64,000 nucleotides of DNA. Origin: Dolomedes plantarius (Eukaryota > Arthropoda > Arachnida > Araneae > Dolomedidae). The notes under the pieces are model-generated. The model did not search any database. It worked only from the letters and a program-made list of their open reading frames with translations, and was not told the origin of the DNA. Location: contig OU015501.1 of the NCBI GenBank assembly GCA_907164885.2, forward strand, positions 27,231,132 to 27,295,131, in the 5' to 3' direction. Every line of letters starts with the position of its first letter. Position 1 is the stretch's first letter. The translations under genes were made by a program, and so were the position numbers. Of this stretch, positions 1 through 13,639 are shown piece by piece.

Positions 1-482
1 CCTTTTGAAGTCCACCAACCTTTTGAAGTTGAATATAATTGCAATTATACTAAAAACAGCTGGAACGCTGTATGAAATAATCACTTTCAAACACAATTTC
101 AAACTCTATGAAATGTTAATATTGGATATTAAACGAAAGCGAATATCGTACGTTTTTAATGTTTTCTTACCTCAGATTATAAAACTCTTAAAATATATTG
201 AGAGTCATTTGAAGAAAAGTAGCGACGAATTTTATCCCGACGCAAGCTTCTGTTAGAGTGATGTTGAAAACTAAATGAGATCACTTACATAATCTTGATA
301 CAATGTGATAGAAAATGAACCCCAGACGTGTTCACTTCCGGTCCATTATGATTTGTTCAAACGAGCAAAGCTTCAAGTTACGTCCTGACTTTTGTTCAAT
401 AAGTTCAGCAATAATGCATCCTATACTTCGTGCCACATTTCAATGCATAATGTTACCGTATTTCAATTAAGACATATAGGAG
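1..482. other. AT-rich DNA, no gene seen
   Basis: An 83-codon open frame covers 5-256 but needs a TTG start. Its composition is that expected of AT-rich noncoding DNA (Ile, Leu, Lys, Phe) and it shows no motif. I see no repeat or RNA gene here. Confidence 0.5.
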
Positions 483-483
483 A

Positions 484-526
484 TAGTTTTGTAGGATAGA
501 AAGCGGTAGTTTTGTAGGATAGAAAG
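484..526. repeat. Two tandem 20-bp units
   Basis: The unit TAGTTTTGTAGGATAGAAAG occurs at 484-503 and again at 507-526, separated by CGG. It lies directly upstream of the larger tandem duplication. Confidence 0.85.
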
Positions 527-756
527 TTTTGTTGATAGTACAATCGGTTTGCAATCGTGTCCAGAAACAAGGATCTGTTTCGAAACTGTATTCCCGAGCT
601 GTGATCATGTCTGTTAACCTGGATCAGAAGAGCAGTGTCGTAATAGATCTTCCTGATCAAAATGAGATTTCGAAGTTTTGCCGTTTCCCCCCCCCCCCTC
701 CGTTTGTCTTGAAAGGGAGTATATGATATGTTTGAAGCCTAGGTAAGATAATAGTT

Positions 757-1241
757 CAGAGGTGGCCAAATTCCTGCTCTTTGTCACTTTCTTTGCGGCT
801 CATTTCACTTCTATTTGGCTCATGGCTCAGTGATCAGGTTTCCAAATATTTTTTACAAGAATGTTTTATAAATTGTTATCTGAACTTTTTTTAAAATAAA
901 TTTTAGTATTTCACGTTTTTTTATCTGAACAAATCAACATTAACTCAATCAACATTTTAACTGAATTGCCACGAACTGAAACAATTCAATACATGGCCCA
1001 TTTTAATAATTTAGCAAAACCAATTAAAAGAAAAATAATTATTAAAGAGTGAAACTTATTAAGGATTTAGAAATATTAATTATGCTGACATTTTGAGAAT
1101 GATATGTTTTATAAAATCATTAGAGAAAACGCCAATTAAAATTTCTTTCATATCAAACGTAACCTTTTTCTGTGTTTTGCTCTTTTGAGTATGTATATTT
1201 TCCCAAATGGCTGTTAACATTGTTTATCTTGCCAACCCCTG
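757..1241. mobile_element. hAT-like nonautonomous element, copy 1
   Basis: It starts CAGAGGTGGCCAA and ends GCCAACCCCTG, which are near-perfect inverted ends of the CAGGGGTGGCCAA type. The flanking 8-mers are TAATAGTT (749-756) and TAATAAGT (1242-1249), consistent with the 8-bp target duplication of hAT elements. The interior has no transposase. Confidence 0.65.
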
Positions 1242-1502
1242 TAATAAGTATTTTAATTGTTAGACAAACGGGGCCTGATAGTACAATCAGTATGCAAGAG
1301 TGTCCAGAAACAGGGATCTGTTTCGGAACTGTATTCCCGAGTCGTGATCATGTCTGTTAACCTGGATCAGAAGAGCAGTGTCGTAATAGATCTTCCTTAT
1401 CAAAATGAGATTTCGAAGCTTTGCCGTTTCCCCCCCCCTCCCCCTCCGTTTCTCTTGAAAGGGAGAATATGATGAGTTTGAAGCACAGGTAAGATAATAG
1501 GT

Positions 1503-1975
1503 CAGGGGTGGCCAAATTGCTTCTCTTTGTCACTTTCTTTGCGGCTCATTTCACTCCTATCTGGCTCATGGTTCAGTGATCAGTTTTCCAAATATTTTTT
1601 ACAAGAATGTTCTATAAATTGTTCTCAGAATTTTTTTTATAAATTTTATTATTTCACACTTTTTTTTCTCTGCACAAATCAACATTAACTAATCAACATT
1701 TTAACTGAATTGCCATGAACTGCAACAACTCAATACATGCCCCATTTGAATAATTTAGCAAAACAAATTAAAAGAAACTTAATTATTAAAGAGTAAAACT
1801 TATTAAGGATTTAGAAATATTAATTATCCTGATATTTTGAAAGTGATATATTTTATAAGATCATTAGAGAAAACACCATTTAAATTTTTTTTCATATCGA
1901 ACATAACTTTTTTCTGTGTTTTGCACTTTTGAGTATGTATATTTTCCCAAATGGCTGTTAACATGGCCACCCCTG
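1503..1975. mobile_element. hAT-like nonautonomous element, copy 2
   Basis: It starts CAGGGGTGGCCAA and ends GGCCACCCCTG. The flanking 8-mers are TAATAGGT (1495-1502) and TAATAAGT (1976-1983). It occupies the same place in the second tandem unit as copy 1 does in the first. The pair therefore arose by duplication of the whole unit and not by two insertions. Confidence 0.7.
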
Positions 1976-2000
1976 TAATAAGTATTTTAATTTGTTTGAC

Positions 2001-3342
2001 AAGTTTTGTGATTCTTCATTGTAACTCTGTTTTGTTATACACGTTGTGATATGAAAAACTGACTCTAGTCACTTATCTAGTTAACGTATAGTTAATATTT
2101 GAGATAGTTTGCTGTTAGTGATGTAAAATTGAAAGATTAAATTTTATCACTAAAACCCTGGTTTAACAATAGAATCAGACGACAAGACGAGTCGTTAATT
2201 AATCTTACGCTTCATGGAAGCCATAAATATCTGTCTATTTCTTTACGCAATGTTTCTTTCATAAAAAAACGACCTTTTATAATCAAGTTCTATAACTTCG
2301 GGAAGTTGTATTGTTTGGTACTTCAGAGAAAAATTTATCGTTTAAGGTTTGTAATAGCAGTCAGTCCTACTAATTATATTTTTTCTTATTGATAAAATTA
2401 CATGAAAAGTACATCGCAATGAAATAAATCTAAGACCCACCCACCCCCGTTATCACAGCTGCTAGGTATGAATAATTATCAAATAAAGTATCTTTGTGTT
2501 GGTAATAGCTTCTATATTATAGAAAGAGGGAGAGATATATAATAAGAATTAGTTCTTTCGAACATATATATGCCAGCTTTATATAAATTGTGTACCCATT
2601 AAATGCTGCAATATAATTCATTAAAAAAGTAAAGCAATTTCTAAAATGTAATTAATTTTATTTAAACATTATTTCTTTTGTTTAATAGAGCATTTACAAC
2701 GTTTAGCTAAACTTTTAAAAACGGCGTTCAGAAAAAAAAAATTCTCACGAAGTGAAGACTACTTCCTGTATAAAACTACCAGTCATTTAGATTGCATTTA
2801 TAGCAAAAAAATGTATAAAAAATGTTTTTCAGATTTTGTTTGCTTATATTCTTCAATGCATGTCTTAATAATACATATGATCGCTGATTGTTGCGAATGG
2901 TAATATTATTTCTGTATTATGTTCTGGTTATAAATATGATTTGCTTTAATATTCAATACCCTCTAAGAATAAAATACTTAGATAGCTGAGCCATTGATCC
3001 AAATTGGATTTTAAGCAGCTTATAACGATTTTTTCCAAATAAACATAGCTAAATCCCAAACAGAAAAATAAATCAATATCCGATGAGGTTAACAGAAAAA
3101 AAAACGAACATAGAGAAAAAATAAAAGGGGATGCATGAATTAATGAAAATTTTATACATTAGTACTACCGAAGAAATTCAGAATTAAGTTTTTTTTGAAA
3201 GACAAAATTTTTTGAACATCAAAACTTGTAAATATTTAAGCGTTGAATAAATAATTTGAGTTTGAGACAAGGAGAAATATCTGTGCATCTCATGAAGCAG
3301 AAGAAATGAGGGAGTCAGTGAAACAGAAGCCATTTTTTGTAA
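2001..3342. other. AT-rich DNA, no gene seen
   Basis: I see no convincing open frame, repeat or RNA gene in this stretch. Confidence 0.5.
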
Positions 3343-4109
<767 letters not shown>

Positions 4110-5355
4110 TATACAATAAATAACACAAATAGATTCAGAAATTTTATAAATCGGAAAAAAATTGCATGCATAAAAAAATTATTATTGGACTCACAAATAC
4201 GCTGCAAAAAGAGTAAAAATCAGTTCACTCCGTTTGATTTGCGGAGATAGACGCTAGAGGAAGATCGTTCAACAACAGACTTTTTCCCATCGCCGCGGTA
4301 GCATTGCTCGATTATTGATTGATCTGCAAATTGGATGATCCGTGGTTTGACATCGAGTCTTGATAGTCGGTCTTTACTCACTGATTTTAAATGTGATTTA
4401 TGCCTGATAACCAGCGAAATGCAAAATGATTGAGAAATTTGTTATGCTATGCTTTTAACATAACGAATGATATTTATTTTCTTCTTCCATGCAACTTTTA
4501 TTCGCGTGAGGGGTAATATGCTAGTGTTAAGAGTAAAAACATGCAGAACGTATCTAAGCTGCTACTTTGTAGAACGCGTAAAACCTCATCATAAGTTGTA
4601 TACATAATACCATTGCTTAGTGTTTTCTAACATAGTCGCCAAAGGATTTTTTTTTCTTGAAGACATTTGATGATATTTTTAAGAATTGCCCTTCAATTGA
4701 AAAAAAAAGCTGTAAATTTAATGTTTTTGACTTTAATTTTATTTATCATTTTGTTTATTTATTGGTGAGCTTTTCTAATTGTTTAAAAATAATTCATTAA
4801 AAATAGCTTTAAAAACAATTTTAATTGAAACATTATAGTTTTTATAAAATCAGATTATAATCGCTTATGAAATAAATATTGCATTTTCTCTTTATTCTGT
4901 TAACTGAAATATTTGGATAAACATTTGTATAAAAATATACATACTCAATGATTAATTATCGAAATTTAATTTCATCACTAATTGAATTCTTTGTAAAATA
5001 TTAACAAGGGATAAAGTTAAAATATTTTAAATTACGCATTCTTTATTTGAATATCTACATTTATGTTAACAACAAGTGCAAAATTATTTTTTTGCTCTAT
5101 TTTATAAGAAAAATACTCAGAGGAAAATTCCCATAGCTTAACACTGAGCGTGAACATCTGCAATGGCAACTGAGGCACCGCCCTAAGTGAGACTAATATG
5201 TGATGGTGCAATAACAACACAATTGTATTGGTAAAAATACAATTACATACAAGGGTGACAATTATTGAGCTATATGACATAAAAAATCCAATTTTAAAAA
5301 ACTACTAAGTTCAAAAAATTTTTCAAATTTGAAAAGTAACCACAGATAATCGGAT
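4110..5355. other. AT-rich DNA, no gene seen
   Basis: An 82-codon minus-strand frame at 5032-5280 has no recognisable motif. No repeat was identified. Confidence 0.45.
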
Positions 5356-5640
5356 TTAGTTTATGACATGTTCGATATGTTTACCATCAATGGCTATGAT
5401 GTGGTGCAGACGAAGAGCAAAATTCTGTAAAACTCGCTGAAGTGTCAAGACATCGATGCTTTCGACTACCTCCTGAATGGCTGTTTTGAGCTCAGCGAAG
5501 GTTTCGGGATTATTTGCGTAAACTTTGTCTTTAGTATTGTCCCACAAAAATGAGTCACAAAGGTTGCGATCAGGAGTATATGGTGGCCAAGCGATTCCCA
5601 TTCGCTAAGTAATGCTGCATTTGCGATATTTTCAACGAAA
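5356..5640 (-). pseudogene. mariner-like transposase C-terminal remnant
   Basis: The minus-strand frame from 5601 to 5356 (81 codons) carries the C-terminal catalytic neighbourhood of mariner-like transposases. It reads WPPYTPDRNLCDSFLW, then KDKVYANNPETFAELKTAI, and ends near a normal C-terminus. Known relatives read WPP.SPDL.P.D.FLWG..K..VY. The canonical PDL-P-D is altered to PDRNLCD, so the last catalytic Asp may survive while its surroundings have decayed. Upstream (up to about 5828) the frame shifts and the first two catalytic residues cannot be found. I saw no terminal inverted repeats. It is a dead fragment. Confidence 0.7.
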
Positions 5641-7468
5641 AATGAACAGCAACAACACCAGTTCGCATTCTCAAAAATATCCCAACATGCCCTGCATTCA
5701 ACTGCCAAGTATTCACCGAATCTCGCCAATGGTTCAAAAGTTATCAAGTTTTCTTTTCTATAGGGCTCAATAATTGTCACGCTGTATGTAATGGTATTTC
5801 TGATAACGTAACTCTTTTCCTTTCTCAAATCTTAGGAGCAAAGGGGTATCATCACCGACGTCTTGATGCATGGGAAAATTTTTCCTTATTTCTAGCAAAA
5901 AAGATTGTAGTGATCTGTAACTAACTAGATCATTTAGATCTGCCCTTTAATGGTATCTAATAAACGAATTCCTAATTTTCGATCTAAAATTTTAGTTTTA
6001 ATTTACTGAATATTTTTTTTCAATATCAACACACTTTTTTTTACACAACATAGAAAACCTAGCTTCTACTTTATGCAACACAAATTTTAGCATAAGAAAA
6101 CCGTTTAATAGGTCCATCTTTCAGTTTTTGAGATTTTGTCAATTTAATCAAATTTCTCAGTGTTTTATTTTACAAATAAGGAGGGAAAGAGCAGAACGGA
6201 TGTTATAACAGACCTTGTATGTCTTTTTCAAATAATAAATAATAGAAGAAAATGGTAACAAGGATAAAAGATTATAATTTTTTAAATTTTATTAAATAAT
6301 ATTAATATTTTACATTTAGTAAGTGTTTGTTTAGATTTATTACTCTCAACTGAGTTACGGTTTAGCAATTTAAACAGAAGGGAAAAATAGTTAAAACAAA
6401 TCAATATTATTCTTAAATTGTAATCATTTACTGTTTACAACTGCTTGCAAATTATGTAGTACCCTAATTTTCTTTATATGGTACATAAACACTAATATTT
6501 TCCTGAAATATGTGGAATCATAAAACAATATCTTCAACAAATAATATGTTAATTAATAAGTCAAATTAATTGAAATGAAATGAAATTGCTCTGTGAAATG
6601 ATATTTTCGTTGGAGTATTCATTGAAGAATTCCCATCTTATACTTCTTTACTTTACTGTTTATTAAAATATGCCAGACAGTGACATTATATAGGGAATAT
6701 ACAGGAATACTTTTATACACAAATTCTTTCATATAAAATATATAGGAATACTAGTTCATACACATACATATATACATAAATAAAATCTTGTTTTTTTTAA
6801 TTTGACATAATGAATTTTGTAGTAATGGCAGTTTTTCATAAATATGTTTGTAATATATTTTACCGGTTTATATGCTACAAATATTTCGAAACTGGCATTT
6901 CCTTTAAAATATCAAATAAATAGTTATTATAAAATAGGAAATAAATAAAGTGTTGCTATAGGGGAGAATTTTTCAATCTCACCTCCTTTTGTCAGTAGAA
7001 TACAATAACGTTGGTAGTCTGCATGTTTTTATGCGACTTTTACCGTTACAAAATTATTATTCATATGAGTTCGGTTTGTTCTTCCCTCCCCCCGCTGTAA
7101 TCCGGGAGGCTAAAATGAGATTTCGATCCCTAAAAAGAAAAAAATACCCTTTGTATTTCAACCCTTTTTCTACTTTTGTTCATCTACGAGGTTCCAACGT
7201 AACCATAAGGGGAAAGGGCCCTGCAGAATAAATAGCGTTTTATGATTCAACTCTAATAAAAAAGGATGAAGGCAGAAAAATAATTCTTTGTAATTGTACG
7301 TAAAATTTATGCTCCGTTCCTCCCAAGTTTCTGTTAAATAGATTGAAAAATTAAGTTCTTTGAAATAAATTTATGCTAATTAATTGCACAAATTATTCGA
7401 TTTTTAATAGAGTCTCACTAGATGTAAAAGATTTTATAATAATTTATTTATTTATTCTTTATAATAAT
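5641..7468. other. AT-rich DNA with decayed transposase flank
   Basis: The first 190 bases may be a scrambled continuation of the mariner remnant. The rest, including an 80-codon plus-strand frame at 6989-7231, shows nothing I can identify. Confidence 0.4.
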
Positions 7469-8234
7469 TTATATATGAAACAGTTCCGTGACTGACTGAC
7501 TGTCTGACATACAACGCACAGACCAAACCACTGAACCTAAAGGGCTGAAATTTTTCATTGCGATTCTTCTTATGGTGTAGGGGTGCACTAAGAAAGATTT
7601 TTGAAAAATTTTTCTTAGATATTTTAAAATTAAATTTTTAAGCTGTTTTAGTAATTTTTTTAAGTTTGCAATTAAAATAATAATTTGAGGGTTATAAAAT
7701 TTATATCACGGGAAAGATCATAAAAATTCCTTTAAAATGAAATCTTTTTCGAATCTTTACCTCCATTTTCTGATTTTTGGTGAATTTTTAAAGATAAAAT
7801 TTTAGAATTTAATTTATTAAATGCTGATCAAGTGATTTCTTTTTCTGGTACTTTAAATTAATTTATCGTCGCGTGATAACAACGAAATAGACAAAAAAAA
7901 TTTCTTACTAATGCAGCAGACGAATGGACATTATCCAAAAAAATATTAAAATACAGTAAAAGATATGTTCCCCAAACTGTACTATATTAACTGTACTATA
8001 TTCATTAGTATGTCCTATTAGATTTAATTTGAATATTTTCTTCTACATTATTTTGTCTTTAAAAATATCCCTTATGATTTTTTTATAAATATATACATTT
8101 TTTTACATCAATTGTATACATTGATCGTCGTATTTATTATAAATATATATTTATTTTTTTGGCATTAATTGCATACATTTTCCATTGTATTTAATTTGAA
8201 TGTACTCCGTAGCGAAGTGCGGGTTTTCAGCTAG
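7469..8234 (+). mobile_element. Helitron family 1, copy B, nonautonomous
   Basis: The 3' end is intact (CTCCGTAGCGAAGTGCGGG, then TTTTCAGCTAG before a host T). The 5' end has lost the TC: the sequence reads TTATATATGAAACAG where copies A, C and E have TC followed by a TATA-rich run. The interior matches copies A and C throughout. No coding capacity. Confidence 0.75.
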
Positions 8235-9929
8235 TTTTCCATATATTGGGTACGGGTAACATATTAAAATGTCTTAGTTAAAGTTCTTAAAAGAAAACAA
8301 TTTATTGAAGTATTGATAGCATTCGTGATGCATAAAATAGTTAGGAACTTAAAATCTAATGAAACGAAAAAGTGCAAATAAAAAAATAATAAAATATGTT
8401 GTAAATTATTGAATAAGCAGTGCATTGAGATATTTTACACTTAATATAATCTTAGTTTGGACTGATGTATCAGTACAAAAATTAGAAATTTATAAGGAAG
8501 AATTCTTCGTAAAAAATCAGCCAAGTAATTACTATTAAGTGCAAAGAATGCCAATTTATAAACAGTAGTGTAAAGAGTCTTGCGAAGAAAGTTACATACC
8601 GTTGCGAAAAAAATAAACTTCATTGTCGTACAAAAAATTTCGATGTTCATAAAGTGAATTTAATCGTAGCAAAAATTTAAAAATCGTGTCACGAACAAAG
8701 TATTAATTATTAAAGTGTTCTTTTATAATTTTGATTTTTAGGGTATTTATTTTCGGAGGGCATATACCCATATATTGTCTGTTATAATCGATTCGCATGG
8801 GGCTTCTATAACTTTTGCTATCACTTTGAATATTATTCACCAGAATATTATCCCATATTTTAATAAATATTCAACAGTATTAACACTTCATATACCGGAG
8901 ACGGAATATTCCGTGTTTGTTTTACTACGCTTATATGCGGGCACTGGAAAATTCTCTTTTTACTTGCTCTGTTCGGTTTCAGGGAGTCGAGACAATTCTA
9001 TGCGCCTAAAAGTAGCTCATTTAAGTACGTCGAATTTCTAAACAGTTATTTACTTCATTTTCGAAATTGAGATTTAACTATTTTTAATGTGAGGATGCCA
9101 TTAAGTTGGAATTGCTGATTATGGTGAATACAAATTAAAAAAGATATATTAAATTCGGACGGCAAATTCATATGTTATGTTAATTTTAATGATATCTAGT
9201 GTCCTTTATGAAATCACTAAAAATAAACCTCCTCACGTTAGTTAAGATGTGTAAAATACCCCTCATAAAAAATTTTTAAGAAAAACGTGTGTAAAGGTAT
9301 GAAATACGGAAATAGAGAGGGGGAGAGAACTTAATACAGACAGCGACCAAAACAAACTTCTTAACTGAATTAATTTCATAGGTCAAACACAGTGGTATTA
9401 TGCTTCACGACTATGTCTTATAGTATTTGACCTGTAAGAGTTAAGTATGTCTTAAAAGTAAAGATATTATTAGGAATTACTTTCACCATAATCTTGGCAC
9501 CTTGTAGTACCAGTTATTATTTTTTATTTGTTAAATTTTTCCTTTATTTTTTTATCTTTTGGTTTTTCTTTCACTTATTTTTTTTCTATTTTTCATTTTT
9601 AATCTTCAGCCCTTTTCATTATTCTGCGGTTTTCTGTTTCGCCTTTCTTCCCTAATCCCATGTTTGGAAACATCTCTTCACATATCTTCTAACTTTTGTT
9701 GGCAGTTCATGAATTTTTTCTCTTTCTTGGAGTGGAAGGCGGTTTTTGATGGCATCGTAGCATAAATTAAATAATGTAGTACAAGAATTGATAAGATGAT
9801 ATTTATTACTGGTGTTTTTCCATTTAGCTTTCCAAAATATTCACTTAATCTCTGTTTATCTCTGTTTTCTAAATATTCACTCCCCCAAGGTGTAAACAGA
9901 AACACGATTATATACGTATATATTTATAA
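8235..9929. other. AT-rich DNA, no gene seen
   Basis: Frames at 8441-8650 (-), 8775-9041 (+) and 9678-9905 (-) have no recognised domains or convincing splice sites. The last one abuts Helitron copy C. Confidence 0.4.
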
Positions 9930-10660
9930 TCTATATATATAAAACAGTTCCGTAACTGACTGACTCACTGACTGACATACAACGCACAGACCAAACCGCT
10001 AGACCTAAAGGGCTGAAATTTTGCATGGTGATTCTTCCTATCGTGTAGGGATGCATTAAGAAAGATTTTTGAAAAATTCTTCTTAGATTTTTTAAAATTA
10101 AATTTTTAAGCTGTTTTAGAAACTTTTTTTAAGTTTGCATTTAAAATAACAATTTGAGGGTTATAAAATTTATATCACAAGAAAGACCATAAAAATTCCT
10201 TTAAAATGAAATCTTTTTCGAATCTTTAACTCCATTTTCTGATTTTGGGTGAATTTTTAAAGATTAAATTTTAGAATTTAATTTATTAAATGGTGATCAC
10301 GTGATTTCTTTTTCTCGTACTTTAAATAAATTTATCGTCTTGTGCATAACAACCAAATAGGCAAAAAAATATTTTTTTCTTCTTGCTAATGCGGCAGACG
10401 ATTGGACATTATCCAAAAAAATATTAAAATACAGTAAAGGATACGTTCCTCAAACTGTACTATATTAACTGTACTATATTCTTTCGTATATACTATTAGA
10501 TTTAATTTGAATATTTTCTTCTACATTATTTTGTCTATAAAAATATCCCTTACGATTTTTTTATAAATATATATATATATTTTTTTTACATAAATTGCAT
10601 ACATTGACCGTTGTATTTAATTTGAATGTACTCCGTAGCGAAGTGCAGGTTTTCAGCTAG
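9930..10660 (+). mobile_element. Helitron family 1, copy C, nonautonomous
   Basis: This copy has the most canonical ends. TCTATATATATAAAACAG starts after a host A at 9929, and GGTTTTCAGCTAG ends before a host T at 10661. The subterminal CCGTA-GCGAAG-TGC(G/A)G can form a 5-bp stem, with one arm position mutated here. No coding capacity. Confidence 0.8.
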
Positions 10661-10930
10661 TTGTACATAACTCTCATTATGTAGGGCTTAACAATCGTGT
10701 TACATTTTTCAAATACAAATCCTGGGTCGCTTTATATTCGTGTTTTCTGGTTTTACATGCACTCCAGTGTAAGCATTCGCATGGAAATTCGGTAGTTCAA
10801 TGTACGGAGTTTTGAGTTTTCGTGGTCTTGTGAAATATGTTGACTTTGAATAGGTAAATTGTGCATAATGCAAATATAAAATAATATTCTGTAACATCTG
10901 TGTATAGAAGGATTTACGATATTAATTTCT

Positions 10931-11145
10931 CGCTGTCCAGATCGTATAGTGGTTAGTTTTACGAGCTTCCACAAAGTGGGTTCAGTTCCGATCCCGACTA
11001 ATACATGGTGCCTGTGGTGTTTCCAGGGTATTAGCGTTGGTTTACCTATAACGTGCTCTCATAGTATAGTAAACAGCAACATCATGGTGTTGAAGGGCGA
11101 ACGTCCCCAGGGTAAGTATCTTTCCCATTGAAAACAAAAATTCTT
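10931..11145 (+). repeat. tRNA-derived SINE-like sequence
   Basis: The head resembles a tRNA. TCGTATAGTGGTTAGT fits a pol III A box, and GGGTTCAGTTCCGATCCC is a B box carrying a 3-base insertion. About 150 bases of unrelated body follow, ending in an A-rich stretch near 11140. It is not a functional tRNA because the anticodon arm and acceptor stem do not form. One copy only in this window. Confidence 0.5.
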
Positions 11146-11296
11146 GCCTTGTGTGATATGGTTTAAAAGTAATAGAGAACAAAAGGAAAGTACGTGATTA
11201 AAATAGATTTTATCTAAAATGTATCTTAAATTGATATTGATAAATATAAGCAAATCTTAATTTTATACATTTATTTAAAATTTTTGGATTTTTTCT

Positions 11297-12184
11297 CCAT
11301 GTAAAAAAAAAAAGTTTCCAAAAGCAACCGAAAGAGGGCGCTCACACGTCATACTGAGACGTTTATGCAAATCAGGCTATATTTGGGTTTAGCACAAATG
11401 GAATGTAACCCACAATGGTTGCTGAACGTCATGTGGACGGATGAAGCCCACTTTTCACTGCATGGTGACGTAAATAAGCAAAACAGTCGTATCTGGGCGA
11501 CATCATACCCTCGTGATTACCTGAGCCAGCCACTGCATTCTCCTCATGTGACTGTTTGGTGTGGTTTCTCCTCGTCTTTTATTCTGGGCTCTTTCTTTTT
11601 TGAAGAGCCTTGCCCTATATCCGGCAGGAAAACCTGTACAGTCACTGCAGCATGGTATCTTACGCTTTTTCGTGACCACTTTAAGACTGCATTGCATGCG
11701 TTACCTGTTGTCACCTTCATGCAGGATGGTGCCCCGCCCCACATTTCACGTGATGTCTAGGCGATCCTGTTGGAATCTTTCACTGAAGACCGAGTGATAA
11801 GTCGCGGTTGTAAGATTTAGTGGCCCTCACGTCCACCAGACTTAAGCCCGGCAGATTTTTGGTTGTGGGGATACTTCAAGTCCCGTGTGTACAAGGGCTC
11901 CCCAACCACTTTGGTGGAACTGAAAAATGCCATTCGACACACAGTCGTTGCCATCTATGGCGACATGCTACACTCCACTGTAATGGGCATAATGACTCCT
12001 CACTTGCCTATTACCTTGTGTTAGTTGTAATGTTGAACTTCTGTTACTTTAAAATAAATGCACAGTCTCGTGTTATTGTGATCTGTTTGATTTTGTATTT
12101 GTGTTTGCCTGATTTGCATAAAACGTCTCAGTATGACGCGTGGACCTTCTTTCGGTTACTTTGGAAACTTTTTTCTTTACATGG
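11297..12184 (+). mobile_element. mariner-like element with about 75-bp inverted ends
   Basis: The left end (11297-11375) and the reverse complement of the right end (12110-12184) match closely. They share CCATGTAAA, AAAGTTTCC, AACCGAAAG, GTCATACTGAGACGTTT and ATGCAAATCA in the same order. The transposase remnant between them is N-terminally deleted. The true outer ends may lie further out, since weaker similarity continues past 12184 and before 11297. I could not define a TA duplication. Confidence 0.75.
11365..12024 (+). pseudogene. mariner-like DDD transposase, N-terminally deleted
   Basis: One frame runs from 11365 to a TAG at 12022-12024, interrupted by TAG codons at 11758-11760 and 11818-11820. 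In order it shows MWTDEAHFSL (first catalytic Asp), TVWCGFSS, FMQDGAPPH (second Asp) and PPDLSPADFWLWG (third acidic residue, Asp), then KSRVYKGSPTTLVELKNAI. By my count 42 positions separate the second and third Asp if both stops are read through, close to the DD41D spacing of rosa-like mariners. The N-terminal helix-turn-helix region is missing because the inverted repeat runs straight into the catalytic domain. It is a dead copy. Confidence 0.85.
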
Positions 12185-12298
12185 AAAAAAAATTCAATGT
12201 CCCTCTGATCCTATTGACGCAAACAAAAAAATTTTCCGAGCATTACAACTTTTATTACGAATTTTTAAACTTTGCATGAATTTATTACGCACCCGGTG

Positions 12299-12299
12299 T

Positions 12300-12376
<77 letters not shown>
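12299..12376. repeat. (TA)n microsatellite
   Basis: TA units with a single interruption near 12312. It follows directly after the flank of the mariner-like element. Confidence 0.95.
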
Positions 12377-12380
<4 letters not shown>

Positions 12381-13511
12381 GGGTATGAAATTTTCTATTC
12401 TAAATAGGGAATCGGGAATATGGGCCCCGTAAGCTAAAGGTTAAGAAATTTACACTCATGTTCTATTTAAAGATTTCAGGAAAAATTTTAAAATCTGTAA
12501 ATTCATTTGTTAGAACCATGTAGATACACAAAAATGTTATCTATTCCTTTGCGATAGCGCAGAATTTATTTCAAAAGTTTTTTCATTTAAACGCTCCAAT
12601 CACTTTCCTTTTATATGATTTAACTTTGCATAAACATTCTCTTAAAACTAATTAATCTTTTCTGTTTCCGGGGGAAGAATATTAGCCATTAAGGGGGAAG
12701 GAAGATATTATCCGTACAACATGACAAATTCCTCTGCAAGCTTCTGATCTATAGGCATGCGCTAAGTGATAAGCTTTACAGAGAGGAATTTCTAGATAGT
12801 TTCTTCAAATAAGAGAAATTGAATGATATCTGAATTCCGTGAATGATAGTACTCACATAAGTAAAAAAAATATATGCTCATCTATATTTTTATAACTTTA
12901 GTTATTTTGATGCAATTGAGCCTTAGTTGTTTTTATCAGTAAAATTTAGAAAAAGAAAACAAGGATTTTTCTCTGTAAATATTTTTTTCCTGCTGTTTAG
13001 TAACAACAATTGTGTTTATGCCAGGTTTCACCCCTGTTGTATTTTAATCTGTTGTCTGAGGTAGTTTGTAAACGCCGAGTTTTGAAAAATAACAAATATG
13101 CTTTATCAAATTTTTCAAAATTTTCATGACAATTAATATTTTATGTGAAATAACATTTTCATTACTGGCATTATAAAGTTAGCTATTCCATTGGATATGA
13201 GTAAAATTAAATTTTAAGCTATCTTACATATAGTGATATATTATCATGTTTGTTTTAAAAGCAAAAATAATAAAGAAATTCGTACTCAGAAACAATTGTG
13301 GTCATTTGATGTTACCTATACAGTTTTTAAAAACATGTATAGCGAGTGTAGAAATTGTTCATAAGCAGATAGTGATAATGGAGCACGTTTACTTCTCAAA
13401 ATATATAAATTTAAATTGTACAAGAACAATCAAACTCGTATTTTTTACGTTCTGTACAAATTACATACCTGAGATACATTACATACGCAATGTTATATAT
13501 TTCTTATTATA
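12377..13511. other. AT-rich DNA, no gene seen
   Basis: A 178-codon frame starts at 13246, but most of it lies in low-complexity AT-rich DNA and it then runs into the mariner element at 13512. I see no host gene. Confidence 0.4.
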
Positions 13512-13639
13512 CAGGGTGTCCCAAAAAAACTTGACACATTTTAAAAATTTATACAATAAAAGTATACAAGATAAGAACTGGAAATTCACAAATGTTTTAA
13601 CTTATATATTAGAGTTTTTTCTGTGTCAAAAAAGTTTAA

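Larger units (their letters stand above)
533..2000. repeat. Tandem duplication, about 740-bp unit, two copies
   Basis: Copy 1 (about 533-1267) and copy 2 (about 1269-2000) align along their length with scattered substitutions and small indels. Each unit has a 5' part with an open frame of 65 or 71 codons (529-726 and 1257-1472), then a C-rich tract, then a hAT-like miniature element. The two frames agree for about 55 residues, including the shared phrase SVNLDQKSSVVIDLP. The differences I counted are mostly amino-acid changing, so the frame shows no sign of selection and may be chance. I do not recognise the protein. Confidence 0.85.

Noticed and set aside
11820..12377. 185-codon open frame beside the mariner pseudogene
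   Set aside because: It is a shadow frame of the transposase remnant that ends in TA-repeat translation. The correct frame holds the catalytic motifs.
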